This document shows, piece after piece, positions 9,042-19,800 of a DNA stretch of 64,000 nt. The DNA comes from Cellulomonas sp. PhB143. GTDB taxonomy: Bacteria > Actinomycetota > Actinomycetes > Actinomycetales > Cellulomonadaceae. Where the stretch lies: positions 62,001 through 126,000 of the forward strand of contig NZ_RKIJ01000014.1 of NCBI RefSeq assembly GCF_003752595.1, written 5' to 3'. Below the pieces are notes generated by a model. That model was not told where the DNA came from and searched no databases. It saw only the letters and a list, made by a program, of their open reading frames with translations. The position numbers and the translations under genes were made by a program. The stretch's first letter is position 1; each line of letters opens with the position of its first letter.

Positions 9042-9190
9042 TTCTCGCGCTCGCTGGCGGTCTACGGCCAGGAGGGTGAGCCGTGCCGGCGCTGCGGCGC
9101 GACGCGTTCATGAACCGCTCGGCGTACTTCTGCCCGGTGTGCCAGCCGGTGCCCCGGAGGACCGGCCCGGCCCGACCTCCCCGCGCCTGA
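9042..9190 (+). pseudogene. Decayed ancestral 3' end of mutM (right direct repeat, attR-like)
   Basis: This fragment matches the end of mut[20 protein letters not shown] in one frame, then, after loss of 13 bases relative to 4272-4290, [14 protein letters not shown] followed by a Pro/Arg-rich tail ending at TGA 9188-9190 in another frame. The shift kills any continuous reading. It has no start codon and no upstream part of mutM. Its GC-rich codons match the host, so it is probably the chromosome's original mutM end, left behind on the far side of the island. Confidence 0.85.
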
Positions 9191-9227
9191 CCGCGGACCG
9201 TCGACATCTCGGCGGACGGGGCGGGCG

Positions 9228-10178
9228 TCAGCGGTCGACGACGTTGCGCACCGGCTCTCCCGCGCGCAGCGCCGCGAGCTGGTCCTCGAGCAGCCGGTCC
9301 GCGCCCTGCGGCCGCCCGCCCGCGACGTGCGGCGTGAGGGTCGTCCGCGGTGCGTCCCACAGCGGAGAGTCCGCCGGCAGCGGCTCCTTCTCCGTGACGT
9401 CGAGCGCCGCGCCGCCCAGCCGACCCTCGCGCAGCGCCGCCACCAGGGCGTCCTCGTCCAGCGCCGAGCCGCGCCCGACGTTGACCACCAGCGCGTGGTC
9501 GGGCAGCGCGGCGAGGCGCTCGGCGTCGATCGCGTGGTGCGTCGCGGGGGTGGCCGGCAGGAGCGAGACCAGCACGTCCGTCGTGGCGAGGACGCCCGCG
9601 TCGCCGGAGAGGTCCTCCTCGGTGACGACCCGGACGCCGTCGCGCACGCCGGCGGTGCGGGCGACGCCCGTGACGTGTGCGCCGAGGAGCCCGAGCACGG
9701 GCGCCAGCCGCCCGGCGATGGACCCGAACCCCCAGATCGTCACGTTCGCCCCGTCGAGGGTGAACCGGCCCGCGGTCGCCGGGTCGGCCTGCTCGCGCCC
9801 CAGCGCGGCGTCCCAACGGTGCTCGCGCTGTGCGGCGCGGAGCCGGTCGAGCCGCCGGAGGCCGGCGAGCACCAGCGCGAGGGCGTGCTCGGCCACGGGG
9901 CCGTCGTGCAGCGACCGGCCGCTCGCGACCGCGACGTCGGCGGCGAACCCGGCGCCGAGCACGGAGTCCGGCCCGGCGGCGAGGGTCTGCACCAGCCGCA
10001 GCCGGGTGAGCCGCCGGGCGGCGTCCTCGAGGCCCGCCGCAGGGTTGGCCCACGCGACGAGCACGTCCGCGTCGGTGTGCTCGTCGGGGACGGGCTCGTC
10101 CACGGCGTAGCGGACGACGACGTCGTCCGGCCGGGTGGTCGGGTCCAGGTCGATGGTGTCCGGCAGCAGGATCTTCAC
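9228..10178 (-). CDS. D-isomer-specific 2-hydroxyacid dehydrogenase
   Basis: This is an NAD(P)-dependent oxidoreductase that interconverts a 2-keto acid and a D-2-hydroxy acid. In the 316-aa chain the family pattern is clear: the cofactor loop WGFGSIAGRLAP near residue 150 (a GxGxxG variant, GFGSIAG), the LLPATPATHHAID and ALVVNVGRGSALDEDAL segments with the catalytic Arg, the Glu in TEKEPLP, and the catalytic His in TLTPHVAGG near 285. The substrate is not determinable; glyoxylate/hydroxypyruvate or phosphoglycerate-like acids are options. It lies just downstream of cydC (start 10 bases after the cydC stop) and may be read from the cyd operon. Confidence 0.88.
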   Translation of the reverse strand: MKILLPDTIDLDPTTRPDDVVVRYAVDEPVPDEHTDADVLVAWANPAAGLEDAARRLTRLRLVQTLAAGPDSVLGAGFAADVAVASGRSLHDGPVAEHALALVLAGLRRLDRLRAAQREHRWDAALGREQADPATAGRFTLDGANVTIWGFGSIAGRLAPVLGLLGAHVTGVARTAGVRDGVRVVTEEDLSGDAGVLATTDVLVSLLPATPATHHAIDAERLAALPDHALVVNVGRGSALDEDALVAALREGRLGGAALDVTEKEPLPADSPLWDAPRTTLTPHVAGGRPQGADRLLEDQLAALRAGEPVRNVVDR

Positions 10179-10187
10179 CCGACGAAC

Positions 10188-12014
10188 CTACCGCCGCGCC
10201 GTCGCGGAACCGAGGTCGGCGACGGGCGCGGCCGGGTCGCCGGGCTGCTCCTGGGCGAGGGACCAGGCGTATCCGGGGTCGCGCCCGACGAGCTCCGCGT
10301 GGCTGCCGCGCGCGACCACGCCCGCCGGCCCGCCGCCGGGCGGCGTGCCGAGGACGAGGACCTCGTCCACGGCGTCGAGCGCGGTGAGCCGGTGCGTGGC
10401 CAGGACGAGCCCGTGGCCGGTGGCGCGGGCGTCCGCGACCAGGGTCCGCACGAGCTCGTCGGCGGTGGCCGCGTCCAGGTGCTCGGCCGGCTCGTCCACC
10501 AGCACCCACGGCGCGCGGGTGACCAGCGCGCGGGCCGCGAGCAGGCGGCGGCGCTCGCCGCCGGAGACCGTGGCGCCGTCCGGGCCGAGGAGCGTGGCGA
10601 CGCCGTCGGGCAGGGCGTCGAGCCAGGCGGCGAGGCCGACCCGGTCGAGGACCGTGACCGCCTCGGCCTCGTCGAGGTCGCCCCGCGCGACGCGGAGGTT
10701 CTCGAGGACGGTGGTGTCGAAGACGTGCCCGTCCTCCGCGACGAGGACGGCGTCCCCGGGCACGTCGAGCGACCCCGCGACGGGCGGCACGAGCCCCGCC
10801 AACGTGGCCAGCACCGTGGTCTTGCCGACGCCGGAGGGCCCGACGAGCGCGACGGCGGCGCCCACCCCGACGGCGAGGTCGACGCCGACGACCGCCGGCG
10901 TGCCGTCCCAGCCGACGGAGAGGTCGAGCGCGCGCAGGGTCCGCGGGGGAGCGGCGGGAGTCTCGCCGGCGCTCCCCGCCCGCTCGGTGCGGGCCGCGGG
11001 CGCCGAAGGAGCCGCGGGGACTGCCGCCTCCGCCTCGTCGAGCAGGCCCATGATCCGCGCCGCGGCCCGGCGCGAGCGGCGCACCTGGATCGCGGCGGCC
11101 GGCAGCGCGGCGACGCCCTCGAACGCGGCGAGGGGCGTCAGCACGATCACGGAGAGCTCCGTCGGGTCGAGCGTGCCGGCGGCGACCGCGGGGATGCCCA
11201 GGAGCAGCGCTCCGAGCACCGCGAGGCCGACCGCGGCGGACTGGAGAGCGGCGGCGAGCGCCGAGACGCGCGCGCCGTCGTCGGTCGCCGCGGCGAGCTC
11301 CCGGTCCGTGCGCCGCAGCGCGACGAGGCGCTCGTCCATCGCCCCGCCCACCTGGAGCGGTCCGGCGTTCTCGAGGATCTCGAGCGTGCGGGCAGACATC
11401 TCGGCCCGGACGCGGGCGCTCGCGGCCTCCGTGCGTGCCGCCGCCCGTGAGGCGAGCCACGGCGAGAGCACGCCCGCGAGCAGGAGGCAGGCGGCGAGCA
11501 CCAGCGCGGCGGACGGGAGGAAGGCGCCGACGACGACGACGGACAGCACCGAGACGACCACCGCGACGCACGCAGGCACGAACGCGCGGACGACGACGTC
11601 CCCGACGGCGTCGACGTCGGCTCCCACCCGCGCGAGCAGGTCGCCGCGCCGCACCCCCGCGAGGGCCGTGCCGCGCCCCGCGGCGAGCCGCGCGTAGAGG
11701 TTGGCGCGCAGCGCGGTCATCCCGCGCAGCGCGAGGTCGTGGGACGCGAGGCGCTCGAGGTAGCGGGCGACCCCGCGCCCGATGCCGAACGCGCGCACCG
11801 CGACGACGGCGATCGAGACGGCGCCGATCTCGGGCATCTGCGACGCCCGGGCGATGAGCCATGCGGCGACGGCGGCGAGCCCCACCGCGCAGCCGAGCGC
11901 GAGGGAACCCCACGCGACGGCGACGACGAACCCCCGCGCGCGCAGCTCGAGCAGCGGCACGGCGCGGCGCAGCGGGTCGGTCGCGGCACGCCCGGTGCCG
12001 CGCTCGCCGCTCAT
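10188..12014 (-). CDS. cydC: Heterodimeric thiol/heme ABC exporter subunit CydC
   Basis: CydC pairs with CydD to form an inner-membrane ABC transporter linked to cysteine/glutathione export and heme handling, required for assembly of cytochrome bd. The 608-aa protein has an N-terminal six-helix membrane domain (about 25-320), an Ala/Glu-rich linker and a nucleotide-binding domain. Walker A is GPSGVGKTT near residue 393, the signature is VSGGERRRLL, and Walker B leads into DEPAEHLD. ATG 12014 overlaps the cydD stop (ATGA). It is the third part of the cydA-cydB-cydD-cydC order seen in actinobacteria. Confidence 0.93.
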   Translation of the reverse strand: MSGERGTGRAATDPLRRAVPLLELRARGFVVAVAWGSLALGCAVGLAAVAAWLIARASQMPEIGAVSIAVVAVRAFGIGRGVARYLERLASHDLALRGMTALRANLYARLAAGRGTALAGVRRGDLLARVGADVDAVGDVVVRAFVPACVAVVVSVLSVVVVGAFLPSAALVLAACLLLAGVLSPWLASRAAARTEAASARVRAEMSARTLEILENAGPLQVGGAMDERLVALRRTDRELAAATDDGARVSALAAALQSAAVGLAVLGALLLGIPAVAAGTLDPTELSVIVLTPLAAFEGVAALPAAAIQVRRSRRAAARIMGLLDEAEAAVPAAPSAPAARTERAGSAGETPAAPPRTLRALDLSVGWDGTPAVVGVDLAVGVGAAVALVGPSGVGKTTVLATLAGLVPPVAGSLDVPGDAVLVAEDGHVFDTTVLENLRVARGDLDEAEAVTVLDRVGLAAWLDALPDGVATLLGPDGATVSGGERRRLLAARALVTRAPWVLVDEPAEHLDAATADELVRTLVADARATGHGLVLATHRLTALDAVDEVLVLGTPPGGGPAGVVARGSHAELVGRDPGYAWSLAQEQPGDPAAPVADLGSATARR

Positions 12015-13761
12015 GCGGGCACCCCCGTCGCGACCGGCCGGGCGACGACCTCCACGACGTCGTCGGCGAGCGCGACGACGGACGCGCGGTGGGCGACGAC
12101 GACGACGGTGCGCCCCTGGTCGCGCCAGGTGCGCACGGCATCGAGGACGGCCTGCTCGCCGCGCGCGTCGAGGTGGGCGGTGGGCTCGTCGAGCACCACC
12201 AGGGGCACGTCGTCGGGGTCGTCGAGGAGCGCGGCCGCGAGCGCGGCACGCTGTCGCTCGCCGACGCTCAGGCCGGTCCCGCCGCGCCCGACGACGGTGT
12301 CCCAGCCGTGGGGGAGCCTCGCCACGACCGCGTCGAGGCCGCTCGTGCGCGCCGCGGCGTCGATCGCTGCGTCGGTGACGTCACGCTCGTCGCGGACGAC
12401 GTCGCGCAGCCGGCCGGGCGCCAGCGCGGGGCGCTGCGGGACCCAGGCGACCTGCGACCACCACGACGCGGGGTCGATCTCCGCCAGGTCCGTGCCGGCC
12501 GCTCCGTCCGTCCCCGTCCCCGCTCCCACGACGCCGCCGCGGACCGTGACCCGCCCGGCGTCGGGCCGCAGGAGCCCCAGGAGCACGAGGACGGCGGTGG
12601 ACTTGCCGGCGCCGCTGGGCCCGGTCAGCGCGAGCACGCGCCCGGTCGCGCCGCCCGCGCGCGCGGGCAGGTCGAGCGTCAGCGAGAGGCCCGCCGGGGC
12701 GTCGGTCGCGCGGTCCCCGGCGCGCACGCTGACGCCGTCGAGCTCGATGCGCGACCCGCGCAGCGGCGGCGCCGGCGTCGTGCCCCGGGCGTGCACGGGG
12801 GTGTCGAGCACCGCGAAGGCCTGCTCGGCGGCGGCGAGACCGTCGGTCGAGGCGTGGAACTGCGCGCCGACCTGGCGCAGCGGGAGGTAGACCTCTGGGG
12901 CGAGGACGAGGACCGCGAGGCCCGCCTCGAGGTCGATCCCCTCGCCGCGCAGGAGCCGCAGCCCGATCCCGACCGCGACGACGGCGACCGAGAGCGTCGT
13001 GAGCAGCTCGAGGACCATCCCGGACAGGAACGCCACGCGCAGGGTCCCCATGGTCGCCCGGCGGTTCGCGTCCCCGAGCGCCCGCACGCGCGCCTGCGGG
13101 CCGATCTCGCGGCCGAAGGCCTTGAGCGTCGGCAGCCCGGTCAGCAGGTCGAGCACCTGGGACCCGAGCCGCTGGACGACGACGAGGCGGCGCTGCGCGG
13201 TCCCCGCCGTGAGCTGCCCGACCAGGACCATGAAGAGCGGGATCAGCGGGATCGTGCACACGACGATCACGGCGGAGACCCAGTCGAGCCCGAGCACGAC
13301 GAGGATGGCCAGCGGGGTCACGGTCGCCGCGAGCAGCAGCTGGGGCAGGTAGCGCACCAGGTACGGCTCGAGGGCGTCCAGCCCGCGGGTGGCGAGGGTC
13401 GCGACCTCGGGCCCGCGCCCGGAGGCGAGCCGGCGCGGACCGAGCGCGGTCGCGTGCACGACGACGGCCTCGCGCAGCTCAGCGATCGTGCGGGCCGCGG
13501 CGCGCAGCGCGAACCGCTCCTGCGCCCACGCGGTGCCTGCCCGGGCCAGCACCACGGCGGCCAGCAGGAGGAGCGAGGCGCCCTCCGGCCCGGACGACCA
13601 CGAACCGTCGACGGTGCCCTCGATCGCCGGGGCGAGCGCGCGCGCGATCAGCAGTGCCTGCGCCACGACGAGGACGGCGGTCAGCAGCCCGAGGAGCGTG
13701 GTGAGCACGACGTAGCCGCGCGCGGCGCGGGCGTGTCGCAGGAGGCGCGGGTCGAGCGGTC

Positions 13762-13765
<4 letters not shown>
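12011..13765 (-). CDS. cydD: Thiol reductant ABC exporter subunit CydD
   Basis: This is the partner of CydC in the exporter needed for cytochrome bd maturation. The 584-aa chain has a membrane domain starting GYVVLTTLLGLLTAVLVV, Walker A GPSGAGKST near residue 385, the signature LSVGERQR near 500, and Walker B followed by DEPTAHLDARG. The GTG at 13765 sits in the cydB stop (GTGA), giving the N-terminus VRPLDPRLLRHARAARG; the open frame runs much further upstream but across cydB and cydA, so the long version is rejected. The tight overlap implies coupled synthesis of CydB, CydD and CydC. Confidence 0.93.
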
Positions 13766-14904
<1,139 letters not shown>

Positions 14905-14928
14905 GGTGACTTCTCCTCGATGCTCGCG

Positions 14929-16425
14929 TCAGTACGCGAAGGACAGGGGGCGTTCGGCGTCGTCGGTCTGCGCCTCGGGCGACTCGTCGCGCACGGTCAG
15001 CGGGACGCCCTCGCGGGCATAGCGCCGCATGAGCCGGAACCAGACGACGGCGAGCACGGCGTACAGCAGCGTGAACGCGATCATCGACGTCAGGACGAAC
15101 CCGGGCCCGACGGCGGTGGACACGCCTCGCTCGGTCAGCAGCCGCACCTCGTCGATCCCGGTCGGGTTGGGGGCCACGACCCACGGCTGACGTCCGGTCT
15201 CGGTGAAGATCCAGCCGAACGAGGCGGCGAGGAACGGCATCGGCAGGCTGACGAGCGCGAGCGTGGAGACCCAGCGGCTCGACGTCACGCGCCCCTTGCG
15301 GGTGACCCACAGCGCCACGACGGCGAGGGCGGCCGAGAAGACGGCGAGGCCGATCATCAGCCGGAAGCTCCAGTAGCTGAGGAAGAGGTTCGGCGTGTAC
15401 TGGACGGGGTTGCCCGCCGCGTCGGTGTCCCCGTACTTCGCGCTGTACTCGCGCTGCACGTCGTAGACACCGGGCAGATAGCTGTCGGGGCCGGTGAAGT
15501 GGTTGGTGCCGAGGAAGCTCGCGAGATAGGGGATCTTGAGCTCGTGGCTCACGCCCTCGCAGGAGTTGGTCAGGTCGCCGATGGTCAGCAGGGAGAACCC
15601 GGCGCCCTCCTCGCCCTCGCAGAGGGACTCGGCGGACGACATCTTGCCGGGCTGCTGGTCGTACATGAGCTTGCCCTGGGTGTCGCCGGTGATCCCGACG
15701 CCGGCTCCGGCGATCAGCAGCACGATCGCGCCGACGATGATCCCGGGCCGGTAGACGTCACGGGCCAGCTCGATGTTCTCGGGCCGCCTGGTCCGCACGA
15801 GCCGGACCATCCACCACGCGCTGATCCCGGTGACGAAGGTGCCAGCGGTGACGAACGCGGCCGTGACCGTGTGCGGGAACGCGGCGAGCAGGGTGTTGTT
15901 GGACAGCACCGCCCAGATGTCGACGAGCTCCGCCCGCCCCTTCTCGGCGTTGTACTCGGTGCCGACCGGGTGCTGCATCCAGGAGTTCGCCGCGAGGATG
16001 AAGAACGCCGAGAGGTTCACGGACACCGCGACCGCCCAGATGCACGCGAGGTGCACCTTCTTGTTGAGCTTGTCCCAGCCGAAGATCCACAGCCCGAGGA
16101 ACGTGGACTCGATGAAGAACGCGGCGAGCGCCTCCATGGCGAGCGGCGCGCCGAAGACGTCGCCGACGAAGCGGGAGTACTCGGACCAGTTCATGCCGAA
16201 CTGGAACTCCTGGACGATCCCGGTGGCGACGCCGAGCGCGAAGTTGATGAGCAGGAGCTTGCCGAAGAACTTCGTCAGCCGCAGCCACCGCTCGTTGCCG
16301 GTGCGCACCCACGCGGTCTGCATGATCGCGACGATGGGCGCGAGACCGATCGTGAGCGGCACGAAGATGAAGTGGTAGACGGTGACGATGCCGAACTGCC
16401 ACCGTGCGAGGTCGAGTGCTTCCAC
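14929..16425 (-). CDS. cydA: Cytochrome bd ubiquinol/menaquinol oxidase subunit I
   Basis: CydA carries the b558, b595 and d hemes and oxidises quinol, reducing oxygen to water under low oxygen. GTG 16425 gives the expected N-terminus (EALDLARWQFGIVTVYHFIFVPLTIG) with His18 as a heme ligand candidate. The signature GRQPWVV occurs near residue 425, preceded by FGWIFTETG, and the Q-loop region is of the short actinobacterial kind. Upstream codons in the same frame are rejected as a Pro/Arg-rich artefact. A Rex-like palindrome lies about 100 bases upstream, so redox (NADH/NAD+) control of the whole cydABDC operon is likely. Confidence 0.95.
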   Translation of the reverse strand: MEALDLARWQFGIVTVYHFIFVPLTIGLAPIVAIMQTAWVRTGNERWLRLTKFFGKLLLINFALGVATGIVQEFQFGMNWSEYSRFVGDVFGAPLAMEALAAFFIESTFLGLWIFGWDKLNKKVHLACIWAVAVSVNLSAFFILAANSWMQHPVGTEYNAEKGRAELVDIWAVLSNNTLLAAFPHTVTAAFVTAGTFVTGISAWWMVRLVRTRRPENIELARDVYRPGIIVGAIVLLIAGAGVGITGDTQGKLMYDQQPGKMSSAESLCEGEEGAGFSLLTIGDLTNSCEGVSHELKIPYLASFLGTNHFTGPDSYLPGVYDVQREYSAKYGDTDAAGNPVQYTPNLFLSYWSFRLMIGLAVFSAALAVVALWVTRKGRVTSSRWVSTLALVSLPMPFLAASFGWIFTETGRQPWVVAPNPTGIDEVRLLTERGVSTAVGPGFVLTSMIAFTLLYAVLAVVWFRLMRRYAREGVPLTVRDESPEAQTDDAERPLSFAY

Positions 16426-16866
16426 GGGAGGGCTCCCTGTCTCGGACGTGCTGCCTGCGTTCCCTGGGACGAACTTAGGCGCACTCTGCACCGACGGCGC
16501 GCGCGAGCACCAGCCCCGGAGGCAAATTGTGAAGTGATTCACGAAGTCGAGCGCTGCGGATCCTCCGAGCGGTCGCGTCGGCCTCCACCGCCGGCGAGGC
16601 CCGCTGTGCGATACTGGGGCCACCGGGAGGATCCACACTCCTTCCGCCAGAACGAGCTCGCACCACCTGCTTCCGCGGCAGAGGGAGCGCCGCCGGCCCG
16701 GACCTCGTCCGAGACGGCGTGCCGCCCCCGCCGCGCGCAGACGGTGCCGGGCCGTCCACGACGACTTCCGCCGCCGGGGCCGGTGCAACGCACCCCTCGA
16801 GCGACGACCGACCGCCCCAGGGGCTGCCAGGTGTGGGGTGGCCGCTCGGGTGACAGGAGTACCCGC
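16426..16866. other. 441-base intergenic region between divergent cydA and rne
   Basis: This region contains the cyd control region (Rex-like site at 16527-16545) and the rne leader. Possible reading frames are Arg/Pro/Gly-rich artefacts. A GATACT hexamer at 16610-16615 could be a -10 for rne, which would give an untranslated leader of about 250 bases; its -35 is poor, so this is tentative. A purine-rich site ending at 16858 (ACAGGAG) serves the rne start. Confidence 0.5.
16527..16545. promoter_or_regulatory. Rex-type redox operator upstream of cydA
   Basis: The sequence TTGTGAA-GTGA-TTCACGAA forms a near-perfect inverted repeat matching the actinobacterial Rex consensus (TGTGAA, short spacer, TTCACA) with one mismatch in the right arm. 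It sits 102 bases before the cydA GTG. Rex represses cydABCD in Streptomyces when NADH is low; the same control is inferred here. Confidence 0.8.
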
Positions 16867-19800
16867 GTGACCCTCGACAACACCACCGGATCAGCCGACG
16901 GAACCGCTCCGAAGAAGGCACCCCGGCGCCGCGTGACCCGCACGACCGAGTCTCTGCGCGGAGCGGCTCAGGCCACGGCGGACGTGCCCGCCACGGCGCC
17001 CGAGCCCGCGCGAGGAACCGCCGAGACCCCGGTCGTCGCGCCGCCGGCCGCCCCGGCCGAGACCCCGGAGCCCGCTCGGCGCAGCCGTTCGCGCCGGGTC
17101 GTGCGTGAGACCGGCGGCACGCCCGAGCCCGCGGCGACCGCGGCAGCGCCCCGGACGGCGCCCGAGACCGCGATCGCACCTGAGACGGCAGAGGCGCCGG
17201 CCGCAGAGCCCGCGGCCGCAAGAACGCCGGCGAAGAAGGCCCCGGCCCGCCGGGCGACGAAGAAGGCGGCCGCTCCCGAGGCGGTCGTCGAGCAGACGCC
17301 CGCCGACCAGGCACCCGCCACCCAGGCACCCACGGAGCAGGCGCCCACGGAGCAGGCGCCGGCGGTGGCGAAGCGCACCACGCGCTCGCGCCGTGCGACG
17401 AAGGCGGCCGCGCCCGCCGAGGCGCCCGCGACCGAGCCTGTCGCGGAGCCCGCCGCCGCGCCTGCCGCCGAGGACGCTGCCGCACCGAAGAGCGCGAAGG
17501 CCCCGGCCCGCCGCGCCAAGGCCCCGGCGAAGCAGCCCTCCCGCGAGACGACGCCCCCGGCCCGGGGCGGCCGTCCGCCGCGAGACGCCGGAGCAGGCGA
17601 GACCGACGCACCCTCCGTGGTGGCACCCCGGCTCGCGACCACCGCGCTGCTCTTCCAGGCCCCCGAGTCGACCGGCCGGCGCTCGCGCCGGGTCCAGGCG
17701 CCAGCGGGACCGCCGCGCGCCGGCCAGCCGACGTTCGCGTCGGCCGCCTCCACGCGGGTCGCCGGCACCGACGCGTCCGCCGAGGCGCCGGCGGAGCAGG
17801 CCGGGCCGACCGCCGGCGCACAGCGCGCCGCCGAGGCTCCCGCCCCGGCGAAGCGTTCGCGCGGCGGCCAGAAGAAGAGCGGCGGCCGCACGAGGGGCCC
17901 TCGCGCGACGGCGCAGGAGTCCGCCGACGCCGAGACCCCGACCGTCGAGACCCCGACCATCGAGACCCGGGCCGTCGAGCCCGGGACGGTCGAGGAGGAC
18001 GCCACGATCGAGCCCGCGCAGGCCGAGCCCGCGCAGGCGTCGCTGAGCGAGGACGACGCAGCCGCGGTCGAGGAGGTCGGCCACATCGAGTCCGAGCTCG
18101 TCGCCGAGGGCGTCGAGGTCCCGGACGACGAGCTCGAGCCGGAGACCGACGAGGACGCCGACGACGAGGACGCCGACGACGAGGAGCGCGGCGGCACGCC
18201 GCGGCGCCGTCGTCGCCGTGGCGGACGCGGACGCCGCCGTGGCGGCGAGGGCCGCTCCGGCGACTCGCCCGCGAGCGACGAGGACGAGGCGGACGAGCCC
18301 GAGGGCGCGGCCGAGCCCGTCCCGGCCTCGGACGAGAGCGAGCCGGGCGCGCCCGTGGGCGGCGAGGCGGGCTCCGCCGACGCCGCCCGGGCCGACGCGG
18401 GCTCCGCGGACGCCGAGGCGGACTCGGACGACTCCGAGGAGGGCTCGTCCTCGAGCCGTCGCCGGCGCCGTCGTCGCCGTGGCGGACGCGGCGAGAGCAC
18501 GGGCGAGAGCGGCGGCCGTGGCGAGCGGGCCGAGCGCGGCGCCCGCACCCGGAGCATCACCGACGAGGTCACGGCGCTCAAGGGCTCCACGCGGCTCGAG
18601 GCGAAGCGCCAGCGTCGCCGCGACGGCCGCGACGCCGGCCGGCGCCGCCAGATCATCACCGAGGCGGAGTTCCTCGCGCGCCGCGAGTCCGTCGAGCGCT
18701 CGATGGTCGTGCGCGAGAAGGACGGGCGCACGCAGATCGCCGTGCTCGAGGACGGGATCCTCGTCGAGCACTACGTCTCGCAGCAGTCCGCCGCGTCGAT
18801 GGTGGGCAACGTCTACCTCGGCCGCGTGCAGAACGTGCTGCCCAGCATGGAGGCCGCGTTCGTCGACGTCGGCAAGGGGCGCAACGCCGTCCTGTACGCC
18901 GGCGAGGTGAACTGGGACGCCGCGGGCCTGGACGGCAAGCCGCGGCGCATCGAGTCGGCGCTCAAGTCCGGCGACAGCGTGCTGGTCCAGGTGACCAAGG
19001 ACCCGATCGGCCACAAGGGCGCCCGCCTGACCTCGCAGGTCACGCTCGCGGGGCGCTACCTGGTCTACGTGCCCGGCGGCGGCATGACGGGCATCTCCCG
19101 CAAGCTCCCCGACACCGAGCGCGCGCGCCTGAAGAAGATCCTCAAGGAGGTCGTCCCCGACGGCTCGGGCGTCATCGTCCGCACGGCCGCCGAGGGCGCG
19201 AGCGAGGACGACCTGCGCGCCGACGTCGAGCGCCTGCAGAAGCAGTGGGAGTCCATCGAGAAGAAGTCGAAGAGCGCGTCGGCGCCGGCCCTGCTGCAGG
19301 GCGAGCCCGACATGGCGATCCGCGTCGTGCGCGACATCTTCAACGACGACTTCAGCTCGCTCGTCGTGGCGGGCTCCGCCGCGTGGGAGGAGATCTCCGG
19401 CTACGTCGGCGACCTCGCGCCCGACCTGGTCGACCGCGTGCAGCGGTGGACCTCGGAGCAGGACGTGTTCGCGGTGCACCGCGTCGACGAGCAGCTCGCC
19501 AAGGGCCTCGACCGCAAGGTCTGGCTCCCCTCCGGCGGCTCGCTCGTCATCGACCGGACCGAGGCCATGACGGTCGTCGACGTCAACACCGGCAAGTTCA
19601 CGGGCTCGGGCGGCACGCTCGAGGAGACGGTGACGAAGAACAACATCGAGGCCGCGGAGGAGATCGTCCGCCAGCTCCGGCTGCGCGACATCGGCGGCAT
19701 CATCGTCGTCGACTTCATCGACATGGTGCTCGAGTCCAACCGCGACCTCGTGCTGCGCCGCCTGGTCGAGTGCCTGGGCCGCGACCGCACCAAGCACCAG

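Noticed and set aside
9016-10110. Plus-strand open frame across the right island edge
   Set aside because: Reads the mutM remnant in a wrong frame and then runs antisense to the dehydrogenase gene.
8728-12249. Minus-strand 1173-codon open frame over cydC and the hydroxyacid dehydrogenase
   Set aside because: Composition is Arg/Ala/Gly-only and it overlaps two well-supported genes in another frame; an effect of high GC.
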